Of a stretch of 13,769 nucleotides of DNA, positions 6,672-13,769 are shown one piece after another (within the stretch, counting starts at the first letter, position 1; every line of letters begins with the position of its first letter). The notes under the pieces were generated by a model. It was not told the origin of the DNA, made no database searches, and saw nothing but the letters and a program-made list of their open reading frames with translations. This stretch comes from Draconibacterium orientale. GTDB taxonomy: Bacteria; Bacteroidota; Bacteroidia; Bacteroidales; UBA12170. Both the position numbers and the translations under genes were made by a program. The stretch lies in contig DYSK01000048.1 in NCBI GenBank assembly GCA_020718315.1, positions 1 to 13,769 on the forward strand, written 5' to 3'.

Positions 6672-7086
6672 TTCTGTCCAATCGTTGCCAGTTTTCTCGT
6701 GCCCTGTCAAGGCTTTGTGCGGGGTCAGAAATTTCCTGCATCCTTTGTAAGCTGTTTTTGCTAGCCATTGCTTTAGCGGTTCTGCTTTGGGTGATGAGGT
6801 GGATTGAATTATACGAAGCAAACATTGAGTGTCAGCACAATCTGTTTCATATTTTTTACCATCAGACGATTCCAATTTCAGTTGTCGACAATTTTTTGAT
6901 AACTCAACATCCGATAGCTTTTTACGTTTCTTCATCCGGCACCAATAATCTTTGCGTCGGGACTATCGGTCAAGATGAATACAACAACAGGAAATAACAT
7001 TTTTCTTCTGCTTCGTCCCATATTGAACGGACTTACCGGTTTTCAAATAATTTTATGCTGTTATTCGGTTTTATGGGCTTTTCTAT
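6658..7086 (-). pseudogene. Remnant of a Bro-N domain (phage antirepressor/DinD-like) gene
   Basis: Read on the minus strand and joined across frames, the remnant spells a Bro-N-like protein: EKPIKPNNSIKLFENR, VRSIWDEAEEK, VVFILTDSPDAK, DYWCRMKKRK, LSKNCRQLKLESSDGKKY, TDCADTQCLLRIIQS, SPKAEPLKQWLAKTAYK, RMQEISDPAQSLDRARENWQ, RSDRWI. Visible lesions are ATA where ATG is expected (7084-7086), an in-frame TAA (7033-7035) inside the N-terminal motif, an indel near 6990, a one-base loss near 6950, and a one-base loss near 6744-6746. Similarity stops at 6658, at about the middle of the usual 270-290 aa. Relatives are phage- or island-associated DNA-binding regulators of uncertain role. The family call is from recalled consensus and is fairly sure; inactivity is near certain. 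Confidence 0.75.
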
Positions 7087-7087
7087 A

Positions 7088-7554
7088 TTATTCGTTATCA
7101 ATCCAATTAAACAAATATTCGTCTTTGAATTCTATGTCAGAAGCTTTTAGCAAAGCTAAATATTCATCTCTAAAAGACCATTTTTTATGATGTTCTTTTA
7201 GATTTTCAATATTTTGAATTACATCGGTTAATTGAGAATGGCTATATGAAATGCGTCAAATCCTTCCTGCCATTGGAATTTATAAGGGGTAAATCTCTTT
7301 TCTTTAATGAAGGTATTTGACGATTTTTTAATTTCTCTAATCAAATCGGACAAGCAACAAGTTGGTTTCATCCCTATAAAGAAATGAATATGGTTGGACG
7401 TCCCGTTTATTGCAAGCATCTTTTGCCCTTTGTTTTGAACAATGCAGGTAATGTATTTATATAATTCTTCCTCCCAAGCAGATTGAATAAGGGCGTAGCG
7501 GTTTTGAACCGCAAAAACGGTTTGAATATAAATTTGAGAATATGTATCAGCCAC
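7088..7554 (-). pseudogene. IS200-like Y1 (HUH) transposase, frameshifted and lacking the catalytic Tyr
   Basis: Family members cut and join single-stranded DNA with a His-x-His metal site and one tyrosine. The intact part (residues 1-102) starts at a GTG (7552-7554) with MADTYSQIYIQTVFAVQNR and carries the HUH motif as NHIHFFIG (His55, His57), then WQEGFDAF. One base is missing next to 7249-7251, which ends the frame at 7228. In the shifted frame the rest continues perfectly: SYSHSQLTDVIQNIENLKEH, HKKWSFRDEYLALL, DEYLFNWIDNE, stop at 7088-7090. The repaired product would be 155 aa, the normal length. Where relatives have YIxNQEEHH, this copy reads NIENLKEHH, so the catalytic Tyr appears replaced by Asn (codon 7211-7213). 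Palindromic units begin 30 bp upstream, suggesting a REP-associated (RAYT-like) type. Confidence 0.85.
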
Positions 7555-7583
7555 AATACTAATAATTTATTGGTTTATATTTT

Positions 7584-7705
7584 AATCCCAGAGGGATTGC
7601 ATGTTTATAGAAATGGTTGATGATGTTGAAGATTCGACCCCGTCCGGGGTCGAATAAGCCCTGCAAACATTCATGTTTCTATAAACATACGACCTCTCCG
7701 AGGTC
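7584..7705. repeat. Palindromic REP-like unit, copy 1
   Basis: The unit holds three nested or consecutive foldbacks. First is AATCCC-aga-GGGATT (7584-7598). Next is a 13-bp outer stem, ATGTTTATAGAAA (7601-7613) with TTTCTATAAACAT (7676-7688), which encloses the strong hairpin TTCGACCCC-gtcc-GGGGTCGAA (7633-7654). Last is GACCTC-tcc-GAGGTC (7691-7705). As single strand it would fold into a long stem with a GC-rich tip flanked by two small hairpins. It stands 29 bp upstream of the transposase pseudogene and is repeated 149 bp further on. Confidence 0.8.
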
Positions 7706-7732
7706 ATTGTTGAATCAAATGTAGGGTGTTTT

Positions 7733-7848
7733 AATTCCTGAGGGATTGTATGTTTGTAGAAATGGGCGATGATGTTGAAGTTGCGACCCCGGCCGGGGTC
7801 GGATAGATTCTGCAAACTTTTCTATAAACATGCGGCCTCTCCTAGGTC
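7733..7848. repeat. Palindromic REP-like unit, copy 2
   Basis: This is a tandem, diverged copy of the unit 149 bp upstream, with every foldback kept: AATTCC-tga-GGGATT (7733-7747); the outer stem ATGTTTGTAGAAA (7750-7762) with TTTCTATAAACAT (7819-7831), one position of which becomes a G-T pair; the perfect 18-bp palindrome CGACCCCGGCCGGGGTCG (7784-7801); and GGCCTC-tcc-TAGGTC (7834-7848), now imperfect. The inner part is 6 bp shorter than copy 1. Several of the changes keep pairing, as expected if the folded form matters or mattered. Confidence 0.78.
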
Positions 7849-8128
7849 ATTATTTGAAAATCTTGAGCTTTTGCGAAATGGAATAGCGTGCTCACTGGAT
7901 TTGCGTTATTTAGGGCGTGCTCAATCAAATGTAAGCATTTATTTGTAAACCAAAATAAATTGTTCAGGAATTATAAATCTATCGTGCTGATTTTTAATGC
8001 TATGGCTTTGCTTGGCCTGAATATGATTCCGGTTTTGTGTCGATTTTGTGCACTCCTCCAAGAGGATAGGCTGGAGAGCGAAAAATGAAGAGGTTTCATC
8101 TAGTTTTAATTTTTCTCTTCCAAAAACA
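7849..8128. other. Non-coding stretch between the palindromic units and the DUF5916 terminator
   Basis: About 280 bp with no gene I can support. Frames are open by chance on both strands: 66 codons at 7888-8088 (+) and 42 residues at 7971-8099 (-, ATG start). None shows a known domain. The 9-mer GCGTGCTCA occurs twice (7886-7894 and 7915-7923), and AATCAAATGTA occurs here near 7923 and also between the two palindromic units near 7713, so part of it may belong to a repeat family. Confidence 0.5.
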
Positions 8129-8162
8129 AACGCCTTGCCTGAAAAAATACAAGCAAGGCGTT
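8129..8162 (-). terminator. Terminator after the DUF5916 gene, possibly bidirectional
   Basis: AACGCCTTGC (8129-8138) pairs with GCAAGGCGTT (8153-8162) in a perfect 10-bp stem with a 14-nt loop. On the minus strand it lies 24 bp after the DUF5916 stop and is followed by TTTGTTTTT. On the plus strand it is followed by TTT after the stem, so it could also stop leftover transcription from the island. Confidence 0.75.
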
Positions 8163-8186
8163 TTTGTGAAATATATTTAAAACTAT

Positions 8187-10817
8187 CTACAATCCAATCC
8201 GATAGCTCAGCTTAACCAAAAACACATTGTGTGCTTTGTCGGCAAACAAATTGTTCATACTGGAACTTATATTTATTTCGCCATCGTCGATAAATCCATT
8301 GCGTGTTTGATTCCAGACCAAATAAACGGTTGAGCCGGGATTGTATTCCCAACGTAGTACCAGATTCGACAAGAATTCCTGCACATTGAAGTCGGGTTTA
8401 GAGATAGAATAATCGATTACACCGTCCATATTTTCGTCGATATTGTAGGCGCCATCCACAAGGCTACTAATCTGACTTGAACTAAAAAGATCGAACCGAT
8501 CTGTATAACTCGAAATCATAGGATTATCAATCACTTTGTAGCGGTCGAATTTGCCGCTTGCAATAAATGGTTGTCCCCAATATTGCAATGTTAGATCGGG
8601 AGTTAGATTGAAATTGATTCGGATGGAAGCATTCAAGACTCTTTGATCTAAACCGGCAAAGAGATATCGGGCGTTTCCGTCGAAAGTTTCTTGTCCGATG
8701 TATTGCAGTTCTTGGTACGTTTGATTGTACTGCGGAGAGAACGAAATGGACAAGGTGTTTGTGGGTTTGTAGGTTATTCCTACCGAAGCAATGAAGGTTT
8801 TTGAGCTTTCTTCAAATCCTTTCCCGAAATTATTGTAAGCATCGAAGTAGATTTTTTTTCGACTATCTGTACTGATATTGTATTGAATATTTGCACTCCC
8901 AAGCGTTTTCATTCTTGGGCCTCCACGCAAGACAGTGTTTGATATCCCATTGGTATTCAGATTGGCATGTCCCCAAAAACTCCAAAAATTCTTAAAATTC
9001 ATATTGGCATTCAATTCCATTCCGTTTCCGAGCAAATTGCCTCCAAAGTCCCAGATATTGTAATAATCGCCACTGAAATTCCAATTGCGGTAAATCCCTT
9101 TTGGTTCCCAAACTTTATATTGTCCCCAAACCATTGCAAACACTTGGTCGGCTTGGCGAAGATAGCCCATGTCGTTCAATTCAAAACTCGGAGTCTTCCA
9201 AAGAAGGACGCTTAAAAATGTCCAATGTTTTTTCTGATAAACCAGTTGCATCCGGCCACCCATGCCTGTTAAAGAAGTTTTCGAAATATCGTAGGCTGCA
9301 TAATCATTGTCAGGGCGCTGAAAATACCTTGCGGATGATTCTTGCGTTATTTTGATGGCCTCTTTTGTTCCGTTTACCTGACTGAAAGCTGTATTTACGT
9401 TTAGCATCCATTTTTTATCTTTGAAATATTGCGTAAAATCGAATCCTCCAGTATAGGCCGATTTATGAAAATAATCTTCGGTAATCGGCTCCAGCCAGCG
9501 GATTGTACTCGTAATCATTCCGCCAACAATGGTATTTCCTTGATTAAAATCTTTTTGAACGCGACCGAGAAAATAATTGGTCATAGGCTCTACTGTTTCG
9601 AAGCGCCGACTTCCGTTCAGATCAATTTCGGCTTTTCCTTCGGCCGTAACGCTTTCGATAAAACCAACCGAGAGACCATTGCTTGTTTTTCCGGTTAGTT
9701 TTGCAGCGCCAATAATGGGCGTAAAAACCGGAATATTGGCATATTCATTTGCTGCCAAATCAGGATAAAGTCTTGGTCGGCGGCCAATGCGCCTCGAGTA
9801 GAAAAGATTGTCGTTTCCAACACCGCCGTCTCCAATTCCCATCCCAAAGCTGGTGATATTGGCTCCTTCGATAAAGAAAGGGCGTTTTTCTTCAAAGAAT
9901 GTTTCGTAGGCTGTTAGGTTTACTTCCGAAGGATCGGCTTCCACTTGGCCAAAATCAGGATTTATGGTTAAATCGAGAGTGAGGTTATTGGTAACTCCAA
10001 TTTTAGCGTCGATTCCGCCATTGATTGTTTTTTCATTTCCATCGGCAAAAGGATTTCCGGCTTCGGCTTCGTAGGTTTCTATTTTTGCAATGGCGTAAGG
10101 AGTAATGTCGAATATTTTTTGAGGTTTGATGGATTCGAATCCATTAATTTCGCCAAATAAATGAACCAAACCCGGAGCATCTTTTGGAGTGTGCTGCCAA
10201 AAATCCAATTCGTTGTGACGGTATATTTGCCGAAAAACTTGCATTCCCCAAATCCCATCGGAGCTTTTGTCGAATCGAAGTTGACTAAAAGGAATTTTCA
10301 TTTCAGCTACCCAACCTTCATCCGTAATATCTACTTTCACCCACCAATTAGCGTCCCAGGAAGTATCTTCATTTTCTCCATTTTCTGTTAACATTTGATC
10401 AAACTTAACGCCACCGGCACTCACCGCAAACATAAATGCAGTGCGCAAATCGTGATAACTATCAAAGGCAATGCCCGCAAAATCGCCATCGGGATCGTCG
10501 CGTCTGGTGAGCCGTTTTACGATACTGTCGGGATGTGTGTCGAAGGCTTTGATGGCCACATAAAGATTGTCTTTATCAAAAACCACCTTAAACATTGTTT
10601 GCTGAGTGGGCTTTGCATTGTTGTAAGGTTCGAACTGTGTAAAATCGTTTATCCATTCGCCCAACTGCCAGGCTTCATCGTCCAATAATCCATCCACAAT
10701 GGGCGGATTTTGAATTTCGATTGCTTTGTAATTTTTCTTGATTAAATCTTGTCCCAAGGCATTCAGATTCAAGAACAAAATCATGAATAGAGAAAAATAA
10801 AATGTTTTCTGTATCAT
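8187..10817 (-). CDS. DUF5916 outer-membrane protein with N-terminal CBM9-like domain
   Basis: An 876-aa exported protein. Residues 1-23 form a signal peptide (MIQKTFYFSLFMILFLNLNA, then LGQ before the likely cut). Residues about 33-225 resemble the carbohydrate-binding family 9 (DOMON-like) fold that opens DUF5916 proteins, with PIVDGLLDDEAW and a following DNLYVAIKAFD strand. The remainder is DUF5916, with DITPYAIAKIE (237-247), INPDFGQVEADPSEVNLT (285-302) and the strongly conserved FFEEKRPFFIEGA (307-319). It alternates short beta-strands with turns and ends in the barrel-like KLSYRIGL, so an outer-membrane beta-barrel is likely. The biochemical role of the family is unknown to me; the first domain suggests glycan binding, but no SusC/SusD pair or hydrolase is nearby. 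It appears monocistronic, with a terminator directly downstream. I found no clear TAnnTTTG promoter upstream. Confidence 0.88.
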   Translation of the reverse strand: MIQKTFYFSLFMILFLNLNALGQDLIKKNYKAIEIQNPPIVDGLLDDEAWQLGEWINDFTQFEPYNNAKPTQQTMFKVVFDKDNLYVAIKAFDTHPDSIVKRLTRRDDPDGDFAGIAFDSYHDLRTAFMFAVSAGGVKFDQMLTENGENEDTSWDANWWVKVDITDEGWVAEMKIPFSQLRFDKSSDGIWGMQVFRQIYRHNELDFWQHTPKDAPGLVHLFGEINGFESIKPQKIFDITPYAIAKIETYEAEAGNPFADGNEKTINGGIDAKIGVTNNLTLDLTINPDFGQVEADPSEVNLTAYETFFEEKRPFFIEGANITSFGMGIGDGGVGNDNLFYSRRIGRRPRLYPDLAANEYANIPVFTPIIGAAKLTGKTSNGLSVGFIESVTAEGKAEIDLNGSRRFETVEPMTNYFLGRVQKDFNQGNTIVGGMITSTIRWLEPITEDYFHKSAYTGGFDFTQYFKDKKWMLNVNTAFSQVNGTKEAIKITQESSARYFQRPDNDYAAYDISKTSLTGMGGRMQLVYQKKHWTFLSVLLWKTPSFELNDMGYLRQADQVFAMVWGQYKVWEPKGIYRNWNFSGDYYNIWDFGGNLLGNGMELNANMNFKNFWSFWGHANLNTNGISNTVLRGGPRMKTLGSANIQYNISTDSRKKIYFDAYNNFGKGFEESSKTFIASVGITYKPTNTLSISFSPQYNQTYQELQYIGQETFDGNARYLFAGLDQRVLNASIRINFNLTPDLTLQYWGQPFIASGKFDRYKVIDNPMISSYTDRFDLFSSSQISSLVDGAYNIDENMDGVIDYSISKPDFNVQEFLSNLVLRWEYNPGSTVYLVWNQTRNGFIDDGEINISSSMNNLFADKAHNVFLVKLSYRIGL

Positions 10818-10978
10818 TCTTCAAAGAGGTTAAATTGTTTGTTTTTTTCAGCTATATGACCAAAAATTTTGATTTTCGTTACAATTCTCGATACATTTTT
10901 TTATAATTTCTACAAAAGACAAATTTGGCCAACTTTCTACTTAAAAATTATTAAAACAGATGAATTTACAAAACTTAG

Positions 10979-11010
10979 TTTGAGGGTTCTGTAAAAAACA
11001 ATTATTTTCG
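10979..11010 (+). promoter_or_regulatory. Promoter of the DUF4834-yfhO operon
   Basis: TTTG (10979-10982) is followed after exactly 20 bp by TATTTTCG (11003-11010), one mismatch from TAnnTTTG. The expected transcript start is about 20 nt before the TTG start at 11036. The 218-bp region between this operon and the divergent DUF5916 gene is otherwise A/T-rich and featureless. Confidence 0.6.
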
Positions 11011-11035
11011 CAAGACAATTTAAATCATTCGGATC

Positions 11036-11287
11036 TTGACATTTTTAATAATTCTTATTTTGATATTTGTAATCGGGCCTACACTTGTCCGATTGCTGTT
11101 TCCTTTTCTCTTGAAAAGTTTTATTAAGAGAGCACAAAAACAAATGAATCAGCAGTTTCAGCAACAAAACAATTCGTATTCGAGGGAAGGCGAAATAAAT
11201 ATTAAAAAACCAACTTCTTCGAAAGAAAAAGCGGCTCACAAAGACGAATTAGGCGAATATGTTGATTTTGAAGAAATTAAAGAATAA
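11036..11287 (+). CDS. Small DUF4834-family membrane protein, TTG start
   Basis: An 83-aa protein with one N-terminal membrane helix (about residues 2-26, FLIILILIFVIGPTLVRLLF), a basic segment (KSFIKRAQKQ), a Gln-rich linker (37-45) and a cytosolic tail ending in YVDFEEIKE, the sequence pattern of DUF4834 proteins of Bacteroidota. Function is unknown. No ATG or GTG is available: an in-frame TAA lies at 11021-11023, and the first usual start is the TTG at 11036, so this gene appears to use TTG. A promoter ends about 25 bp upstream. Its stop is 10 bp before the YfhO-family start, so the two are one transcription unit. This small protein could act with the YfhO protein, which is inference from adjacency. 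Confidence 0.75.
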   Translation: MTFLIILILIFVIGPTLVRLLFPFLLKSFIKRAQKQMNQQFQQQNNSYSREGEINIKKPTSSKEKAAHKDELGEYVDFEEIKE

Positions 11288-11297
11288 ATAAGACGCT

Positions 11298-13769
11298 ATG
11301 AATACTGCATTTTTAAAAAAAACGATTCCTTATTTTGCCGCCATTCTTATTTTTATCCTTGTTGGATTAAGTTATATGTCGCCTGTTTTGCAAGGAAAAA
11401 AGCTTAAACAACACGATATTACTGTTTACAAAGGAGCTTCGAAAGAAATTCAAGATTACAGAGCAGTCTACAAAAGTGAGCCGCTTTGGACCAACTCCAT
11501 GTTTGGGGGTATGCCGGCTTATCAAATTTCGACACAGTATCCCAATAATTGGGTAAAATCAATTGGGAAAATACTGCAATTGGGATTGCCGCATCCGGTA
11601 AATATATTGTTTCTTTATTTTTTGGGCTTTTTTATCCTGCTAATTGTCTTAAAAGTTGATCCTTGGTTAAGTATTGTGGGCGCTTTGTCCTTTGCTTTTT
11701 CTACTTATTTTATCATCATTATTGGAGCCGGTCACAATACAAAAGCCTATGCCATTGCTTATATGGCGCCTTTGGTGGGCGGAATTCTGTTGACTTACAG
11801 AGGGAAATATGTTTTGGGCGGAGTGCTAACTGCGCTCTTTGCGGCTTTAGAGATTTCGGCCAATCATTTGCAGATTACTTACTATTTACTGCTGCTGATT
11901 CTTATTTTGGCTTTTTTCATTTTATTAGAACATCTGAAAAACAAAACCTTGGTTCAATTTGGAAAAGGCACCCTTATTTTAGTTGTTGCTGCGGTTTTAG
12001 CAATTTTGCCAAATATCACCAATCTTTTGCTCACTCAAGAATATTCTGCTCAGTCGATGCGCGGAAAATCGGAACTTTTATCCGTCGAAAAAAACCAAAC
12101 AAGCGGATTGGATAAAGATTATGCAACTCAATGGAGCTACGGCATTGCCGAGAGTTGGAGTTTGCTCATCCCAAATATAAAAGGCGGTGCATCGGATATA
12201 TTAGCAAACAACAAAAAAGCTATGGATCAGGTGGATCCACAATATCAACAAGTCATTGCCCAGAATTACATTTCGTCTTATTGGGGAAATCAACCTTTTA
12301 CTTCCGGCCCCACCTATGCCGGAGCACTCATAGTTTTTCTCTTCGTTTTAGGTTTATTTATTGTGAAAGGAAATCTGAAATGGGCGTTGTTGCTGGCTAC
12401 AGTACTTTCGATGGCGCTTGCTTGGGGAAAGAATTTTATGCCTTTGACCGACTTTTTTATGGATTATTTCCCTCTCTACAACAAATTCAGAGCGGTGAGT
12501 ATGACCTTAATTATTGCCGAATTTACGATTCCTCTCATAGCTATTTTAGCACTTTGGGAGTTGATTAAAAATCCGATAAATATTCTTTCATTCAGAAATT
12601 GGATTCTTGTTGCCTATCTTTTAACAGCAGGCTTGAGTATTGTTTTTTATCTGGTTCCCGGAATTTTTAGTTTTTTCAGCAATGTTGAAAACGCCCAATT
12701 TTTCGGTGGACAAAACAATGCCCAAATTACGGCGATTCTAAGAAATATCGAATTGGCCCGAATTAGCATTTTCAAAGCCGATGCAATAAGAACATTTTTA
12801 CTTATCACCATTTTTATGGTGCTTATTTTTGCTTTTGCTAACAAAAAAATATCCAAGACAAGTTTAATCGCTCTCTTTGGAATCCTTGTCCTCATTGATT
12901 TGTATTCGGTAAACAAGCGTTATTTGAACGACGGAAATTTTGATCGTGCCCGATTGATTGAGCAGCCTTATCAAGCAAGTCAAGCCGATAAATTGATTTT
13001 GGAAGATAAAAATGCCAGTTTTAGGGTGCTTAATCTGAACAATCCATTTAGTGATGCAAGTGTTTCGTATTTTCACCAATCCATTGGTGGCTATCATTCC
13101 GCCAAATTGGGTCGTTATCAAGATTTGATCGATCATATATTGATGGATGAGATAGCCAAGATTTCGTCCACATTGCAAAGCCAACCTACCGAAGCAAGTA
13201 TTCAAAGTGCTTTTGAACAAATTCCTGTTCTGAATATGCTGAATACCAAATACATTATCTACAATCCGGCGGCTTCCCCTTTGGTCAATCCAAACGCCAA
13301 TGGAGCAGCGTGGTTTGCAAAAGATTTGATATGGGTAGCAAACGCGAACGAAGAGCTCGAAAAATTAAAAACATTCAACAGCAAAGAAAGTGTTCTTCTG
13401 GACAAACGATTTGAAAGCCGTGTAGGAAAACTCGATTTTCAGTCCGATTTATCTACGATTCGACTCGGAAGTTATCTGCCAAACCACTTGACGTATCAAG
13501 CAAATGCGCTCAGTACAAAATTGGCTGTTTTTTCAGAAATCTATTACGATAAGGGGTGGAATGCATATATAGATGGACAAAAAGCCGACTATTTCCGTGC
13601 AGATTATACACTTCGTGCGATGCTGATTCCGGCTGGAAATCATACGATTGAGTTCAAATTCGAACCAACAACGTATTCTTCGGGCGAGAACATTGCTCTG
13701 TTGGGATCCATTTTGCTCGTTTTGGCTCTGCTTTTTGTGATGATAAAAGAGATTTATCCGAAAATAGCT
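11298..13769 (+). CDS. YfhO-family multi-pass membrane protein, 3' end outside window
   Basis: 824 codons are open to the end of the window. The N-terminal two thirds are strongly hydrophobic with a dozen or so membrane spans, the first at about residues 10-30. After it comes the family's conserved loop, EPLWTNSMFGGMPAYQIST (61-79). A soluble, mixed domain follows from about residue 540 to 795, ending in a final membrane span (about 798-816). YfhO proteins (PF09586) resemble GT-C glycosyltransferases and in Firmicutes have been linked to glycosylation of cell-envelope polymers; for this phylum the substrate is unknown. Since the last span is already present, only a short tail is likely missing. 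The ATG at 11298 is 10 bp after the DUF4834 stop. Confidence 0.88.
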   Translation, partial: MNTAFLKKTIPYFAAILIFILVGLSYMSPVLQGKKLKQHDITVYKGASKEIQDYRAVYKSEPLWTNSMFGGMPAYQISTQYPNNWVKSIGKILQLGLPHPVNILFLYFLGFFILLIVLKVDPWLSIVGALSFAFSTYFIIIIGAGHNTKAYAIAYMAPLVGGILLTYRGKYVLGGVLTALFAALEISANHLQITYYLLLLILILAFFILLEHLKNKTLVQFGKGTLILVVAAVLAILPNITNLLLTQEYSAQSMRGKSELLSVEKNQTSGLDKDYATQWSYGIAESWSLLIPNIKGGASDILANNKKAMDQVDPQYQQVIAQNYISSYWGNQPFTSGPTYAGALIVFLFVLGLFIVKGNLKWALLLATVLSMALAWGKNFMPLTDFFMDYFPLYNKFRAVSMTLIIAEFTIPLIAILALWELIKNPINILSFRNWILVAYLLTAGLSIVFYLVPGIFSFFSNVENAQFFGGQNNAQITAILRNIELARISIFKADAIRTFLLITIFMVLIFAFANKKISKTSLIALFGILVLIDLYSVNKRYLNDGNFDRARLIEQPYQASQADKLILEDKNASFRVLNLNNPFSDASVSYFHQSIGGYHSAKLGRYQDLIDHILMDEIAKISSTLQSQPTEASIQSAFEQIPVLNMLNTKYIIYNPAASPLVNPNANGAAWFAKDLIWVANANEELEKLKTFNSKESVLLDKRFESRVGKLDFQSDLSTIRLGSYLPNHLTYQANALSTKLAVFSEIYYDKGWNAYIDGQKADYFRADYTLRAMLIPAGNHTIEFKFEPTTYSSGENIALLGSILLVLALLFVMIKEIYPKIA

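Noticed and set aside
6546..6935. Minus-strand 129-codon frame taken as an intact gene
   Set aside because: Only its first part matches Bro-N; after a frameshift near 6745 it reads the wrong frame and even runs through the hyd terminator into the end of hydA.
7584..7848. CRISPR array
   Set aside because: Only two long diverged copies with complex internal palindromes and no regular short repeat-spacer pattern; no cas genes.
7888..8088. 66-codon plus-strand frame
   Set aside because: No domain, no promoter, and the opposite strand is equally open; handled as possible repeat instead.
7971..8099. 42-residue minus-strand frame with ATG start
   Set aside because: No known family, next to a terminator on the wrong side for expression, and overlaps another equally open frame.
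9695..9895. Short frames within the DUF5916 gene on both strands
   Set aside because: They are alternative-frame readings of a clear 876-aa gene and show no domain of their own.
11663..12568. Two plus-strand frames of about 150 codons each inside the YfhO gene
   Set aside because: They lie out of frame within the continuous 824-codon YfhO frame and have aberrant Cys/His/Phe-rich composition.

Overview
The window comes from a low-GC Bacteroidota genome, most likely class Bacteroidia. Four things point there: DUF5916, DUF4834 and YfhO proteins typical of that phylum; promoters of the TTG / TAnnTTTG type; A-rich stretches instead of Shine-Dalgarno sites before most starts; and the ribosomal order rplM-rpsI-rpsB-tsf. 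A complete [FeFe]-hydrogenase operon indicates an anaerobic or fermentative way of life. I cannot place family or genus.

Region 1 (1-2600, minus strand) is a translation operon: rplM, rpsI, rpsB and the first 174 codons of tsf. A good promoter lies just before rplM, with a second candidate about 190 bp further upstream. Region 2 (2630-2982) is non-coding and holds a worn palindromic repeat. Region 3 (2983-6614, plus strand) is a three-gene operon, hydC-hydB-hydA, for a trimeric NAD(H)-linked [FeFe]-hydrogenase. It has a TATCTTTG -7 element and a hairpin terminator. All cysteine ligands and H-cluster motifs are present in HydA, but HydB is the short form without the flanking ferredoxin-like domains, so the electron-bifurcating mode is uncertain. 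Its 5' gene should start at the ATG at 3020, not at the upstream GTG, which lies in the promoter.

Region 4 (6650-8130) is a decayed accessory island with no intact gene. It contains a multiply mutated Bro-N/antirepressor-like pseudogene, an IS200-like Y1 transposase pseudogene (one frameshift, and an apparent Tyr-to-Asn change at the catalytic position), and two tandem copies of a roughly 120-bp palindromic unit just upstream of the transposase. This resembles a dead REP-associated transposase with its REP-like elements. Region 5 (8129-13769) is chromosomal again: a large DUF5916 outer-membrane protein on the minus strand with its terminator, and divergently a small DUF4834 membrane protein (TTG start) followed 10 bp later by a YfhO-family membrane protein that runs off the window end.

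I find no convincing new multi-gene system. The items most worth following up are the dead transposase with its palindromic units, the Bro-N remnant beside it, and the reduced architecture of HydB.
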